A DNA stretch of 39,946 nucleotides from Corynebacterium mendelii. GTDB lineage: Bacteria > Actinomycetota > Actinomycetes > Mycobacteriales > Mycobacteriaceae. How positions within the stretch are numbered: position 1 is the stretch's first letter; every line of letters begins with the position of its first letter. A model generated the notes under the pieces. The model made no database searches and was not told the DNA's origin. It saw only the letters and a list, made by a program, of their open reading frames with translations. Below, piece after piece: positions 17,534 to 28,263 of this stretch. The stretch is taken from the NCBI RefSeq assembly GCF_017307055.1, contig NZ_JAFLEQ010000016.1:283852-323797 (forward strand), in the 5' to 3' direction. The translations under genes were made by a program, and so were the position numbers.

Positions 17534-18613
17534 CTAGAGCCATTTGGCCCGGCGCATGAACACGTACATCGTCAGCACGCACACCGCCATCACCGCCAGG
17601 GTGATGAAATAGCCGTAGTGGGTGGCAAGCTCCGGCATGTTCTCGAAGTTCATCCCGTAGATGCCGGCAATCATCGTCGGCGGGGCGACCATCCCGACCA
17701 GCGCGGAGATTTTGCGCATGTCCTCGTTTTGCTGGATGGAAATCATCGCCACGCCGGCGTCGATGAGCGCGGTCAGCCGTTCGTCGAGGGAAGCGACCAT
17801 ATCCACGGCAATCAGCTCGTGGTCGAGGACGTCACGGAAGTAGGAGCGCAGCGGTTTGGAGAAGATATCCCGGTGCGACTCAATCAGCGACCGCATCGCC
17901 TGCGCCAGCGGATCAATCGAATGGCGCATCTCCAGGATCTCCCGTTTCAGGGTGTAGATCTGTTCGATGGCGAACGCCTGCTCCGGGTCAAAGACATCGT
18001 CTTCGAGTTCGTCGACGTCGCTTTGCAGCTCGGCGGCGATGCGCAGATATTCGTCGACCAGGTTGTCGGCGATCATCCAGGCGATGACCGGCGGGCCGAG
18101 CAGGCACTGTTCCGGGGCGTTTTTCATCACCTGGCGGATGGCCCTGATCGTCGACGGTTTGCCGTGCCGGATGGTGATGATGAAATCGGGGCCGATGATC
18201 ATCTGCACCTCACCGGTTTCGATGATCTCCTTGGTGTCGTGGACGGTCTCGTGGTCCCGGTAGGAGATGCTGCGGACCACGAAAAACAGCTGGTTGTCGT
18301 AGCGTTCAACCTTGGGCCGCTGGTGGGCGGTGACCGCGTCCTCGGCGATGAGTTCGTGGACATCGTAGGCGCGGGCGATATCCATCATCTGGTCCTGTGA
18401 CGGTTCCAAAAGCCCCAGCCACACCCAGCCGCTTCCCGTCGAGCGCACATGCGCCAGTGCTTCATCGTGGGAGAAATCCCCCTCCACCAGTTTCCCGTCG
18501 CCGTCGTAGACAGAACACCGCTCCACCGCTTCTTCCAGGGTGTCGGGTATCTGGTCGCGGGCGGGCGGGGTGCGGCGGAGATCTTTCGGGGCGCTCACGG
18601 TATCAAACAACAC
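17534..18613 (-). CDS. corA: CorA family magnesium/cobalt channel
   Basis: 359 aa. The long cytoplasmic N-terminal domain (WVWLGLLEPSQDQMMDIARA, HQRPKVERYDNQLFFVVRS) leads into a long stalk helix (about 205-300). The C-terminus has two membrane helices (about 302-319 and 335-353) with the GMN selectivity motif between them (YGMNFENMP, residues 319-327) and a basic end RRAKWL. CorA pentamers carry Mg2+ (and Co2+, Ni2+) into the cell. The start is GTG at 18613 (MLFDTVSAPK); only a weak GAGAAA precedes it. It lies near two other genes tied by context to Mg handling (MgtE-N/CBS and DUF1003). Confidence 0.92.
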   Translation of the reverse strand: MLFDTVSAPKDLRRTPPARDQIPDTLEEAVERCSVYDGDGKLVEGDFSHDEALAHVRSTGSGWVWLGLLEPSQDQMMDIARAYDVHELIAEDAVTAHQRPKVERYDNQLFFVVRSISYRDHETVHDTKEIIETGEVQMIIGPDFIITIRHGKPSTIRAIRQVMKNAPEQCLLGPPVIAWMIADNLVDEYLRIAAELQSDVDELEDDVFDPEQAFAIEQIYTLKREILEMRHSIDPLAQAMRSLIESHRDIFSKPLRSYFRDVLDHELIAVDMVASLDERLTALIDAGVAMISIQQNEDMRKISALVGMVAPPTMIAGIYGMNFENMPELATHYGYFITLAVMAVCVLTMYVFMRRAKWL

Positions 18614-18930
18614 TTTCTCGGGGGAAAAACGCTACTCCGGGCGACGGGCGGGCCGGAAAAAACAACAACCAACATACGGTCTGGGGGCCGAGGATAAAAA
18701 CCGCCCCGGGAAAACACGCGGTGATGGTGTGGCACAGTTGTTCACCGCTGCCCCCGCATGGTGCCAACCAGCCGCGGGGTGTGCCCGGGATTGGTGCGCG
18801 GCGGAGCGGACGGTGCGATCACCGCTAAACTGGGGGAGAACACACCAACGGGTCACCCCCCACCGGTCCCCGGGGCGCATGCCGCCTTGTCTTCGGTGAC
18901 CGGTACCGGCAGGAAAGGACCACCAAGCCA
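18614..18930. other. Divergent intergenic region between corA and the lipoprotein gene
   Basis: On the plus strand an inverted repeat CGGTG-CGAT-CACCG (18811-18824) lies immediately ahead of a TAAACT box (18826-18831), which could be an operator next to a -10 for the lipoprotein gene. On the minus strand a TAGCGT lies 15 nt before the corA start. These are weak calls. Confidence 0.3.
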
Positions 18931-19629
18931 GTGGAGTCTCGTAGAAGCGTTGTCCGCGCCACACTGCTTGCCGCTGCGGCAACGGTGGCCTGCGGCACGG
19001 TGGCCGGCTGCGCCGAGGAACCGGGACCTGATCCGTTGGATTCCGATTTCCGGCCGATCAGGATATCGGTCAACGCCAATTCCGAGGAACAGCGCATCCT
19101 CGGCGAAATCTATCAGCGGGCGCTCAACAATGCCGGCCACGGGGCGTACCTGTCCATGGAGACCGTGCCGGTGGACCACCACCGGCTGCACCGGCTCAAC
19201 GAGCTATCCGGTGACCTGATTGTCGGCTGCACCGGGGAACTGCTCAACCAGCTCAACCCGGTGCAGGCGCAGCGCCTGTCCACCGAGTGGGTGGCCGCCA
19301 CCACCGGTGCGACGCAGGGGGAGCTGAAAAACTCCGGTGACTGGCGGGAAAAGGTCTACCAGGCCATGGTGGGGTCCCTGCCGGGCAACATGCTGGCCTC
19401 TGATCCGTCGAATGCGATCGGCTGCGACGACTATGACGGTCCGCCGCTGCCGCAGCACATTGTTCCCGTCTACCGCAAACCGATGCTCGACCGGGGCGAC
19501 AGACTGATTCTGAACAAAGTCGGCGGCACCATCACCACCGCGGATATCGAGGAGCTGGTGAAAAAAGCCCGCCGGGAAGGCTCGGTGGGCTTCGCCGTCA
19601 CCGGCTACATGGCCGACAACGATTTGTAG
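18931..19629 (+). CDS. Secreted lipoprotein of unknown function
   Basis: 232 aa. A basic N-terminus (MESRRSVVRA) and a hydrophobic core end in the lipobox VAGC (residues 24-27), so Cys27 would be lipidated and the protein tethered outside the membrane. The mature part (RPIRISVNANSEEQRILGEI, then LSGDLIVGCTGELLNQL) resembles an OpuAC/periplasmic-binding type of fold, as if it recognised a small ligand; it is shorter than usual binding proteins and no transporter is next to it. From memory, corynebacteria carry a secreted protein in this position just ahead of odhA. GTG start with AGGAAAGGA about 13 nt upstream. It converges with odhA. Confidence 0.75.
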   Translation: MESRRSVVRATLLAAAATVACGTVAGCAEEPGPDPLDSDFRPIRISVNANSEEQRILGEIYQRALNNAGHGAYLSMETVPVDHHRLHRLNELSGDLIVGCTGELLNQLNPVQAQRLSTEWVAATTGATQGELKNSGDWREKVYQAMVGSLPGNMLASDPSNAIGCDDYDGPPLPQHIVPVYRKPMLDRGDRLILNKVGGTITTADIEELVKKARREGSVGFAVTGYMADNDL

Positions 19630-19764
19630 CCGGGACCCGGCGGCGGCCACAGGCCCAGCCCGGGGGCGGTTGAACAATTGCCGCCACCGGTCCAGGACCA
19701 CCGGCGGCGGCAGGCGGGCATGACACCCGGTGAAAAAGCGGATCGGCGGCGGGGGAGAGGAAAT

Positions 19765-19809
19765 AAACCGCCACCCCGGCCGGTGGCGGTCCGGTCGGGG
19801 TGGCGGTTT
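19765..19809. terminator. Strong bidirectional terminator between the lipoprotein gene and odhA
   Basis: AAACCGCCACCCC at 19765-19777 is the perfect inverted copy of GGGGTGGCGGTTT at 19797-19809, with GGCCGG/CCGGTC pairing inside. A-rich on one side and T-rich on the other, it can end transcription from both converging genes. Confidence 0.8.
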
Positions 19810-19834
19810 GTCACGTGCGGTTGTCCGCGCTGAA

Positions 19835-22800
19835 CTAGTCGGCGAAAGCCTCGTCGATGAGTTTCTTCTGCTCGAACTGGTGGACCTTGGCCACACCGGT
19901 GGCAGTCGAGGACTGGGCGCGCCTGGACACCCGCTTCAGCGGCGGCATATCGGGCAGCACTTCCCGGAAGTGGACCGCCAGGAAGGGCCATGCCCCCTGG
20001 TTGGCGGGTTCTTCCTGGCACCAGCGCACCTCTGTGGCGTTGGGGAAGCAGTCGAAGGCTTCCTGTAGCCGGTTGTGCGGGATCGGGTGCAGCATCTCCT
20101 GGCGGATGATCGCCACATCCTCGCGGCCGTCTTTTTGGCGGCGCTTTTCCAGCTCGTAGTAGAGCTTGCCGGAGGTCAGCAGGATGGTGGTGACCTTGTC
20201 GCAGTCGCCGGTCCTGTTGCCGTCCCGGTCAACCAGGCGGGGATCGTTGATCACCGACTGGAACTTGGTGACCTTGGTGAAGTCCTCCACCGAGGAGACC
20301 GCATCCTTGTTGCGCAGCATTGACTTCGGGGTGAACACCACCAGCGGGCGTTTCAGATCCCCCAGCGCATGACGGCGCAGCAGGTGGAAGTGGTTGGCCG
20401 GTGTTGACGGGTGTGCCACGGTCATCGAGCCTTCGGCACACAGCTGCAGGTAGCGTTCGATACGCGCCGAGGAGTGGTCCGGCCCCATGCCCTCGTAGCC
20501 GTGGGGCAGCAGCAAAATGACTTTGGTCAGCTGGCCCCACTTCGCCTCGCCGGAGCACAGGTACTCGTCGATGATGGTCTGGGCGCCGTTGGCGAAGTCA
20601 CCGAACTGTGCCTCCCAGGCAACAACCGCATCCAGGTTTCCGACCGAGTAGCCGTATTCGAAGCCCATGCCGGCGTATTCGGTCAAAGCCGAGTTGTAGA
20701 CCAGGAACTTGCCGTCGCCTTTTTCGCGGGCCAGTTCATCCAGCGGGTTGAATTCGGCGGAGGTTTCGTGGTCGATCAGGACCGCATGGCGCTGGGTGAA
20801 TGTGCCGCGGCGGGAATCCTCGCCGGCCAGGCGCACGAGTTTTCCGGAGTTGGCCAGAGATCCGAAAGCGATCAGTTCACCGAAGCCCCAGTCGATGCCG
20901 CCGTCACGCACTGCTTTGGCGCGTTTGTCGGCCACCGGCTTGACACGCGGGTGGATATTGAACCCTTCCGGCAGGTGCCCGTAGGCCTCGCCGATCTCGA
21001 CGAGTTCCTCGCGGGTGATGGAGGTATCCATCCCATGCGGCAGCGGTTGGGCGATCTGGATGCCCTCCTGCGCTTTGGCGGACTGTTTCTCGGCCTTTTT
21101 CACCTCGTTGAACACGGTTTCCATCTGGTCGTGGAAGTCACGTGCCACAGCGTCGGCGTCAGCCTCGGACAGCTCGCCGCGGCCAACCAGGTCGGCGCAG
21201 TACTTCTCGCGGGTGGAATCCTTGTTGTCGATGATGTCGTACATCTGCGGCTGCGTCATCGACGGGTCGTCGGCTTCGTTGTGGCCGCGCTTGCGGTAGC
21301 AGACCAGGTCGATGAAGACATCCTTGCCGAAGCGGCGGCGGTATTCGGTGGCCATGCGGCCAACCCACACCACAGCCTCCGGGTCATCGCCGTTGACGTG
21401 GAAGACCGGGCAGCCGTAGGCCTTGGCGATGTCGGTGGCGTAGTGGGAGGAGCGTCCCGAATCCGGGGTGGTGGTGAAACCGATCTGGTTGTTGACCACA
21501 ATGTGGATGGTGCCGCCGACGGTGTAGCCGCGCAGCTGCGCCAGGTTGATGGTCTCCGGGACGATACCCAGTCCCGCGAAAGCCGCATCACCGTGCAACA
21601 GCATCGGGACGACGGTGAACCCGTCCTCGCCTTTGTCGAGAATGTCCTGCTTGGCGCGGGCGATACCTTCCATGACGGGGTTGACCGCCTCCAGGTGGGA
21701 GGGGTTGGCCGTCAGGGTGATCTTGATCTCGCCGTCGCCGAACATCTGCAGATGCTGGCCTTCGGCACCCAGGTGGTATTTCACATCCCCCGAGCCGCCG
21801 GCCTGGGCGGGGTCGATATTGCCCTCGAACTCGTTGAACAGGGTGTGCAGCGGCTTGCCGACGATATTGGCCAGCACATTGAGCCGACCCCGGTGCGGCA
21901 TGGCGATGACCACTTCGTCCAGTCCCTGGCCTGCGGCGGTGTCGATGGCCGCATCCATCAGCGGGATGAGTGATTCCGCGCCCTCGAGGGAGAAACGCTT
22001 CTGGCCGACGTATTTGGTCTGCAGGAAGTTCTCGAAAGCCTCGGCGGCGTTGAGTTTCTGCAGAATGTATTTCTGCTCGGCATTGGTGGGCTTGTCGATG
22101 CCCGCTTCCAGCCGGTCCTGCAGCCAGGTGCGCTCATCCCGGTCCAGAATGTGGGTGTATTCGCTGCCCACTTTCAGGGTGTAGGCGCGACGGAGGGTCG
22201 ACAGCACTTCGCGCAGGGTCATGGTTTCCCGGCCGGCGAACCCGCCGACGTGGAAGGTACGGTCCAAGTCCCACAGCGTCAGCCCGTGCGATTCGATGTC
22301 CAGATCCCGGTGGTCGGGAACCGGCATACCGGGCTGCTGCCAGTGCAGCGGGTTGGTATCGGCAATCAGGTGGCCGCGGGAACGGTAGGCCTCGATCAGC
22401 TGCATGACGCGGGTGTTTTTGTCCACCCCCGTGTTGGGCAGATCCTGGGTCCAGCGCATCGGGGTGTATGGGACGTGCATGTCGGTGAAAATGTCGTCCC
22501 AGAAAGCGTCATCGACCAGCAGACGCGACATGGTGCGCAGGAATTCACCGGATTCGGCACCCTGGATCACCCGGTGGTCGTAGGTGGAGGTAATCGTCAC
22601 CAGTTTGCCGACACCCAGTTCGGCCAGCCGGTCCTCGGAGGCGCCGGCGAATTCCGCCGGGTAGTCCATGGAGCCGACACCGATGATCGCGCCCTGGCCC
22701 TTGGTGAGCCGGGGCACCGAATGCCGGGTGCCGATGCCGCCCGGGTTGGTCAGCGTAATGGTCACACCGGCGAAGTCTTTGCCGGTCAGTTTGCCGTTGC

Positions 22801-23671
22801 GGCCCCGGTTGACGATGTCTTCGTAGGCGTCGACGAAGTCGACGAAGCTTTTGTTCTCGCATTCGCGGATCGCGGCAACCACCAGGGCGCGGGCGCCGTC
22901 TTTTTGCGGCAGGTCAATGGCCAGGCCCAGGTTGATGTGCTCGGGAACCACCAGGGTGGGTTTGCCGTCGACAATGTCGTAGGCGTTGTTCATGTCCGGG
23001 TGCGCCATGACCGCTTTGACCATCGCGTAGCCGATGATGTGGGTGAAAGAAATCTTTCCGCCCCGGGTACGGGCCAGCTGGTCGTTGACCATGGACCGGT
23101 TTTCGAACATCAGCCTGGCCGGCATATCGCGCACCGAGGTCGCGGTGGGGACCTCGAGGGAGATGTCCATGTTTTTCGCGATCGCTTTGGCAATCCCGGT
23201 CAGCGGGGTTTTCCCGGCTTCCGGAAGGGAGGCCGCCGCCGCCTTATCCATCGGGGAGGGGGCTTTCTTCCGGGCTGGTTTCACCTGCGGATCGGGGGCT
23301 TTGCCGCGGCCTTTGTCGGCTGCGGAAGCATTCTTGTGGCGGGTGTTGGCGTTTTCGTGGATACCGTCGGCAGCCCCTGTGTGGTGGGCTTTTTCGGCTG
23401 TTTTTCCACTGCTTCGGGGGGTGTCGTGTTCGATGCCCAGGCCTTTGTCCGGGCCGGTGGGGGTGGACGCGGCCCGGGACGTGGCCGCGCTGCCGGACGA
23501 CGATTGTTTCTGGCCGGAACCGGATACACCATCACCGGCGGTGTCGGGTTTCCCGTTGCCGTCGAAATAATCCCGCCACTCCCGGTCAACGGAAGAGGGG
23601 TCGTCGGTGTACTGCTGGAACATCTGGTCCACCAGCCACGTGTTCTGGCCGAAAGTACTGTCGTTGCTCAC
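19835..23671 (-). CDS. odhA: 2-oxoglutarate dehydrogenase E2-E1 fusion (OdhA/Kgd)
   Basis: 1278 aa. Residues 1-40 ([24 protein letters not shown]) are the E1 N-terminal segment. A disordered Ser/Lys/Pro linker runs to about 140. The E2 succinyltransferase core follows (about 150-385), with [14 protein letters not shown] around His366. The E1 thiamine-diphosphate part fills the rest: [15 protein letters not shown], then [11 protein letters not shown] and [10 protein letters not shown]. There is no lipoyl domain; in this actinobacterial type lipoate is supplied by the pyruvate dehydrogenase E2 in a joint supercomplex, and the FHA protein OdhI inhibits E1. It oxidises 2-oxoglutarate to succinyl-CoA in the TCA cycle. 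GTG start; only a GAGG about 12 nt upstream serves as SD. Slightly longer than I recall for C. glutamicum, mostly in the linker. Confidence 0.95.
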   Translation of the reverse strand: MSNDSTFGQNTWLVDQMFQQYTDDPSSVDREWRDYFDGNGKPDTAGDGVSGSGQKQSSSGSAATSRAASTPTGPDKGLGIEHDTPRSSGKTAEKAHHTGAADGIHENANTRHKNASAADKGRGKAPDPQVKPARKKAPSPMDKAAAASLPEAGKTPLTGIAKAIAKNMDISLEVPTATSVRDMPARLMFENRSMVNDQLARTRGGKISFTHIIGYAMVKAVMAHPDMNNAYDIVDGKPTLVVPEHINLGLAIDLPQKDGARALVVAAIRECENKSFVDFVDAYEDIVNRGRNGKLTGKDFAGVTITLTNPGGIGTRHSVPRLTKGQGAIIGVGSMDYPAEFAGASEDRLAELGVGKLVTITSTYDHRVIQGAESGEFLRTMSRLLVDDAFWDDIFTDMHVPYTPMRWTQDLPNTGVDKNTRVMQLIEAYRSRGHLIADTNPLHWQQPGMPVPDHRDLDIESHGLTLWDLDRTFHVGGFAGRETMTLREVLSTLRRAYTLKVGSEYTHILDRDERTWLQDRLEAGIDKPTNAEQKYILQKLNAAEAFENFLQTKYVGQKRFSLEGAESLIPLMDAAIDTAAGQGLDEVVIAMPHRGRLNVLANIVGKPLHTLFNEFEGNIDPAQAGGSGDVKYHLGAEGQHLQMFGDGEIKITLTANPSHLEAVNPVMEGIARAKQDILDKGEDGFTVVPMLLHGDAAFAGLGIVPETINLAQLRGYTVGGTIHIVVNNQIGFTTTPDSGRSSHYATDIAKAYGCPVFHVNGDDPEAVVWVGRMATEYRRRFGKDVFIDLVCYRKRGHNEADDPSMTQPQMYDIIDNKDSTREKYCADLVGRGELSEADADAVARDFHDQMETVFNEVKKAEKQSAKAQEGIQIAQPLPHGMDTSITREELVEIGEAYGHLPEGFNIHPRVKPVADKRAKAVRDGGIDWGFGELIAFGSLANSGKLVRLAGEDSRRGTFTQRHAVLIDHETSAEFNPLDELAREKGDGKFLVYNSALTEYAGMGFEYGYSVGNLDAVVAWEAQFGDFANGAQTIIDEYLCSGEAKWGQLTKVILLLPHGYEGMGPDHSSARIERYLQLCAEGSMTVAHPSTPANHFHLLRRHALGDLKRPLVVFTPKSMLRNKDAVSSVEDFTKVTKFQSVINDPRLVDRDGNRTGDCDKVTTILLTSGKLYYELEKRRQKDGREDVAIIRQEMLHPIPHNRLQEAFDCFPNATEVRWCQEEPANQGAWPFLAVHFREVLPDMPPLKRVSRRAQSSTATGVAKVHQFEQKKLIDEAFAD

Positions 23672-24243
23672 GGCAGGTGCTCGCCTCGTTTCTGTGCGTG
23701 AAAAATTTGTGGGTGCGCCTTTTTATTGACCGGGACTGTGTGTCATCCCCGGCTGTCGGGGTGACGGCAGGGTATGCCGTGCACGCACCGTCAGGGGCGT
23801 CACATGCCGGGCGCGGATGATGTGTGAAAAAACACCGTCTCCGCCTGTCGGTCATATCACGCCACTCCCCCCAGAATAACTGTTTCGGCGCGTCGGCGCC
23901 GGACATCGGTCAGGCCGGTGGCCGCACCCGCCCGGCCGACGGTTGAAAGCGGTGGGAGTGACCGTGGCAGGGGCCATGTGACCTGCCCTGATATACCGCG
24001 ACTGTGATGTGGGACAGGTCTGTGGCCCCGGCGCGGCATTTCACACAGTCACCGGGTCCGGCCACACCCGAAGGCCACCCCGAAACGGTCAGTGGCACCC
24101 AGGCTACGGGTGTGTTCACGCGCGGCTGTGGGGCACCGGCCCACGCCCCTGAAGTGTCCCCGGCGCCGGTGCGCCGCCCCCGTCCCGGGGTGGGAGCCGA
24201 CCGTAACCGGCGGTGCGGGCGGAAAAGCCGCCGGGCGGTTTTT
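23672..24243. other. Region between odhA and the ABC exporter gene
   Basis: It holds the odhA promoter region. On the minus strand ATGACA (23746-23741) and TAAAAA (23725-23720) lie 15 nt apart, a possible but suboptimal promoter giving a leader of about 40 nt. GTCATCCCCG (23742-23751) and CGGGGTGAC (23757-23765) form a hairpin overlapping the -35. Next to the ABC stop, GGCGG-aaaag-CCGCC with TTTTTT reads as a terminator only on the plus strand. No gene was found. Confidence 0.4.
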
Positions 24244-27200
24244 TCAGCGCTCTACCCGCGGGTCGGTTGTGTGGGCGTTGACCAGACGGGCATAGGCCCC
24301 GCCCGCGTTGACGAGACTGTCGTGGGTGCCGTCCTCGATGATCCGGCCGTCGTCGATGACCAGGATTCTTCCGGCGCGGGCGGCGGTGGCCAGCCGGTGG
24401 GCGACAATGAACGAGGTCCGGCCCTCGGTGATCCGCGCCGAGGCGGCGAGCATGATTTTTTCCGTCGCCGGATCCAGGGTGGCTGTCGCCTCGTCGTAGA
24501 TCATCAGCTTCGGTTCAATCAGTTCGGCGCGGGCCAGGGCCACCAGCTGCCGCTGCCCGGAGGCCAGGCCTTTGCCGCCTTCCCCGACCTCGGCGTTGAA
24601 GCATCCCGGGATGGCGGCAATGACATCCAGGGCACCGACCCTGGCCGCGGCAGCAATGATCTCCTGCTTTGTGGCACCGGGTTTGCCGTAGGCGATATTG
24701 GAGGCGATGGTTCCGGCGAACAGGTGCGCTTCCTGCGGTACGGTTCCCACCGCCGCCCGCCAGTCCGCCGAATCGAGGGTGGCGATGTCACATCCCCCGG
24801 CCCGGATGGCACCGGAATCCGGGCGGTAGTAGGAGCCGAGCAGTTTGACGATGGTGGATTTACCGGAACCGGTGGCCCCGACCAGGGCCACCGACTGCCC
24901 GGACGGCACCGAAAGATTGATGTGTTTGAGCACCGGCGTGCCGGACCGGCCCGGCGGGGTGGTGCCGCGGGCGGGCCGTTGGCTCTCTGCCGCCGGGGCC
25001 GTGGGGGCGGTGGGGTAGGAGAAAACAACATCATCGAAGACGATCTCACCTGCCGCCAGGGCTTGGGTCCGGCGTGCGGCCCCATCAGGGTCGGTGGTAT
25101 CCGGGGTGGTGTGGCCCCCGAGGCACGCCACCGCCGGTGTGGTGGCCAGCAGATCACCTATCCTGCCGATACCGACGGCGGCCTGCCGGTAGCTGTCGTA
25201 GATTTGCGCCAGCTGGCGCACCGGGCCGAACAGTTTTCCCATCAGCAGCAGGAAAGCCACCAGCACACCGGCACTGATGCGGCCGTCGGTGACAAGCCCC
25301 GCCCCCAGGCCGACCACGATCGCCTGGGTGATCTCACCGATGGCGATAATGCCCGGGAAATACAGTGCCACCGCCGCCTGGCCGGTGATCCGCAAACGCC
25401 GGTAGCGGTCGGCTTCGGCCGCGAAATCGGCGGCTACCTGCTGTTGCATGCCGTGCATCTGGGTGGTGCGAAGAGCCGCCACCGACTCCTGGAAGGTGGA
25501 GTTGACGGCGGTGATGGCACCGCGGGCCGCGGTGTAGGTGCGGCGGGATATCCGGGTAAACACCCAACTGGCGGCCACCACCACCGGGATGGCGGCGAAA
25601 GCCACACCGGTCAAGGCCGCCGAGGTGGTGCCCATCATCACCGCCACGCCGCCGACGGTGGCCACCGCCACCACCGTCTGCACCAGGCCGGTGCTGATAA
25701 ACGAGTTCAGGGCATCAATGTCGGTGGTCATCCGGGTCATGATTGCCCCGGCACGGGTGGTTTCGTAGAAGGGCAGATCCAGGTTCTGCAGATGCGCGAA
25801 ACAGCGCACCCGCAACCGGTAGAGCACCCGCTCGCCGGCCCGGCTGATCACGATCTGCCTGAGCATGTCGATCACCGTGGCGATGACCACCACCACGGCA
25901 CCGGCGGCGGCGGCGACCATGATCGCCCGGGGGTGGCCGGCCACCACACCCTCATCGATGGCGTGCCCGACCAGCCAGGGGAACGCCAAATCCCCGGCAA
26001 CCCCCGCCACCAGCAGCAGCAGCGCCAGGGCCAGCAGGCCGCGCACCGACCACACCAGCCGCGGGAAGGAAAACACACCCCGGTCCCGGATGTCGTCGGT
26101 GACATCGATACCGGGGGTTTCGGTGGCCGCGGGCAGACGGGCCACCCGTTGCAGCAGTTCCCGGGTGGCCGGGACCGCGGAACTTCCCGGTGGTTTGTGC
26201 GCGCCCATGCCGCCGGTGCGGGTCACTGCCGCGCGCCGTGCCCCGGCGGAAAACCGGGCTGCCGGATCAGTGTGGGCCACCGGCGGAAACAGCGCCGCGA
26301 TATCGTGCCCGCCGGCCGGGGCGGCCGGCGGCACGGCGGCGGGGACACCGGTGTGGTGCCCGCGGCCGAAATCGTCGTCCATGAGGGTGGTGAAGGCCTC
26401 CACCCCGGCCATCTCGTCAAGGCTTCCGGTGGCCACCACGTGACCGGCGTCAACCAGCACAATGGTGTCGGCCAGCTCAACGGTGCTGTGCCGGTGGGCC
26501 ACGGCGATGATGGTGGTGTGCGCCAGTTCGGTCGTGATGCGGGTGTGGATGGTTTTTTCCGTGACCGCGTCAATGGCGGAGGTCGCATCATCGAGCACCA
26601 GCACCGCCGGTTTCCCGGCAATCGCCCGGGCCAGGGCCAGACGCTGGCGCTGCCCGCCGGACAGTGACAGTCCTTTTTCCCCCACAGTGGCATCCAACCC
26701 GCCGTCCAGCCCGGCGATGAATTCGTCGGCGCAGGCGATGTGTGCCGCCCACCGGATGGTGTCCTCCTCCAGTCCGCGGCCCATGTCGATGTTGTCGCGC
26801 ACACTGGCCGAATAGATGAATGCCTCATCCGGGCACACGCACACGGCCTGTCTGACCTTGTCGCAACCGAGCTGCCTGTAGCCGACCCGTGAGTGTGTTC
26901 CCCGCAGCGCCAGGCTTCCCGAATCGGGATCGTAGAAACGGGCCGCAAGTGCGCACAGCATGGTTTTCCCGGCCCCGGTCGGGCCGACCAGCACGGTGGT
27001 GGTTTGCGCTTCGGCGGAAAAATCGAGCCCGTCCACTATGCGGTGTCCCCGGTCGGTGAAGGTGACATTGTTGATCTCCAGGCCCAGCGGACCGGCGGGG
27101 ATATCGGCCGGGTGCTCCGGCTGCGGCAGGCTGGGGGTCAACGCGGTGACTTCACTGACCCGGGACACCGATGACAGGCCCGACTGGATGCGCACCATGG

Positions 27201-28092
27201 TTGCCGCCACCATGCGGGTGACCAGTGTCAGGGTCGAGAGGTAGGCGGTGAAGGCGACGAAGGTGCCGATGGTGATGCTGCCGCTCAAAGCCAGATAGCC
27301 GCCGACAGCCACATTGGCCACCTGTGCCACATCGGGAATGTGGGTGACCAGCGGCTGGATGCGGGCGGTGATGGTGGCGGCCCGCATTTTCTCGGCGAAC
27401 AGCTCCCGGGCGAGTTGTTCGACCCGGGCTACCTCGGTGCGCTCCTGGGCGAAGGCTTTGACCACCCGCACCCCGGTGACCGTTTCCTCCACCCGGGTGG
27501 CCACATCGGCGCCTTTCTGCTGCGCCGACCAGTTGGCGGCAAACAGGCTGCGGCCCCGCGCCCCGGCGGCGATGACCACCAGCGGCAGGAACGCGACGGC
27601 CACCAGCGCCAACGGCGGCGACAGATAAAACATCACCGCCACAGTCACCAGGAGGGTGAGCAGGTTTTCCGTGGTCAACGGCAAAATCGCGATGAGACCC
27701 TGGACAGTTGTCACATCCGAGATCGACCGGCTGACCACTTGCCCGGCGCGCAGCGTATCCATGCCCGGTCCGTCCAGGCGCTGCAGTGATGCCAGCAGTG
27801 ACAGGCGCAGCCGGTGCTGGGCGTCAAGGGACAGCCGTCCGGCCATATACCGGCGGAGGAAAGAAAAACCGAAGCGGCACACAGCCACCGTGATCAGGCA
27901 GGTGACCACCGCCGGCAGCGGGTCCATCCAGAAAAACACCCGTGTCGCCGGGGAGGAATCGGCCTGGCCGACAGCCAGATTCACCGCATCCCTGGTCACC
28001 AGCGGAATAAGGGTGGTCAACACCGTGGTCACCACGGTGGCCAGCCCGGCCAACCCGGCCTGGACCGGGGTGGCCAGCACCATCCGGTTCAA
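24244..28092 (-). CDS. ABC exporter, two fused TMD-NBD halves
   Basis: 1282 aa, integral membrane. Half 1: membrane domain about 10-310, then NBD with Walker A VGPTGAGKT (369-377), signature LSGGQ (477-481), Walker B VLVLDD (497-502) and H533. Half 2: membrane domain about 680-965, NBD with Walker A VGATGSGKST (1071-1080), Q1120, signature LASGQ (1176-1180), Walker B LMIYDE (1196-1201) and H1232. Half 1 has Asp502 where the catalytic Glu belongs and Asp422 in place of the Q-loop Gln, and half 2 has an altered signature: one degenerate and one canonical ATP site, as in heterodimeric exporters. Substrate unknown, perhaps drugs or lipids. No SD before the ATG at 28092. An AAGGAAGTG about 80 nt upstream leads into a stop after four codons, so the true start may be TTG 28101 or lost. 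Confidence 0.88.
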   Translation of the reverse strand: MNRMVLATPVQAGLAGLATVVTTVLTTLIPLVTRDAVNLAVGQADSSPATRVFFWMDPLPAVVTCLITVAVCRFGFSFLRRYMAGRLSLDAQHRLRLSLLASLQRLDGPGMDTLRAGQVVSRSISDVTTVQGLIAILPLTTENLLTLLVTVAVMFYLSPPLALVAVAFLPLVVIAAGARGRSLFAANWSAQQKGADVATRVEETVTGVRVVKAFAQERTEVARVEQLARELFAEKMRAATITARIQPLVTHIPDVAQVANVAVGGYLALSGSITIGTFVAFTAYLSTLTLVTRMVAATMVRIQSGLSSVSRVSEVTALTPSLPQPEHPADIPAGPLGLEINNVTFTDRGHRIVDGLDFSAEAQTTTVLVGPTGAGKTMLCALAARFYDPDSGSLALRGTHSRVGYRQLGCDKVRQAVCVCPDEAFIYSASVRDNIDMGRGLEEDTIRWAAHIACADEFIAGLDGGLDATVGEKGLSLSGGQRQRLALARAIAGKPAVLVLDDATSAIDAVTEKTIHTRITTELAHTTIIAVAHRHSTVELADTIVLVDAGHVVATGSLDEMAGVEAFTTLMDDDFGRGHHTGVPAAVPPAAPAGGHDIAALFPPVAHTDPAARFSAGARRAAVTRTGGMGAHKPPGSSAVPATRELLQRVARLPAATETPGIDVTDDIRDRGVFSFPRLVWSVRGLLALALLLLVAGVAGDLAFPWLVGHAIDEGVVAGHPRAIMVAAAAGAVVVVIATVIDMLRQIVISRAGERVLYRLRVRCFAHLQNLDLPFYETTRAGAIMTRMTTDIDALNSFISTGLVQTVVAVATVGGVAVMMGTTSAALTGVAFAAIPVVVAASWVFTRISRRTYTAARGAITAVNSTFQESVAALRTTQMHGMQQQVAADFAAEADRYRRLRITGQAAVALYFPGIIAIGEITQAIVVGLGAGLVTDGRISAGVLVAFLLLMGKLFGPVRQLAQIYDSYRQAAVGIGRIGDLLATTPAVACLGGHTTPDTTDPDGAARRTQALAAGEIVFDDVVFSYPTAPTAPAAESQRPARGTTPPGRSGTPVLKHINLSVPSGQSVALVGATGSGKSTIVKLLGSYYRPDSGAIRAGGCDIATLDSADWRAAVGTVPQEAHLFAGTIASNIAYGKPGATKQEIIAAAARVGALDVIAAIPGCFNAEVGEGGKGLASGQRQLVALARAELIEPKLMIYDEATATLDPATEKIMLAASARITEGRTSFIVAHRLATAARAGRILVIDDGRIIEDGTHDSLVNAGGAYARLVNAHTTDPRVER

Positions 28093-28263
28093 CTGCCGGA
28101 GGCTGGCCAGCGTCGACAGGCCCCGGGACTGCGGGGCGGTGCCGGTGGGAGCTGCCGTGGCTATGGTGCTGTCACTTCCTTGTGAAAAAATGCCCTGGTG
28201 CGTTCACGCCGCCGCGCGGGGGCGCCGGCCGCCGTTTCGCGGGGAAGAGCAAGCCCCGCTTTT

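Noticed and set aside
22151..23701. 516-codon plus-strand open frame
   Set aside because: Antisense of the odhA E2 part; no recognisable protein content.
24004..26667. 887-codon plus-strand open frame
   Set aside because: It lies opposite the ABC exporter and is rich in Gly/His/Arg, as expected for the antisense of a GC-rich gene.
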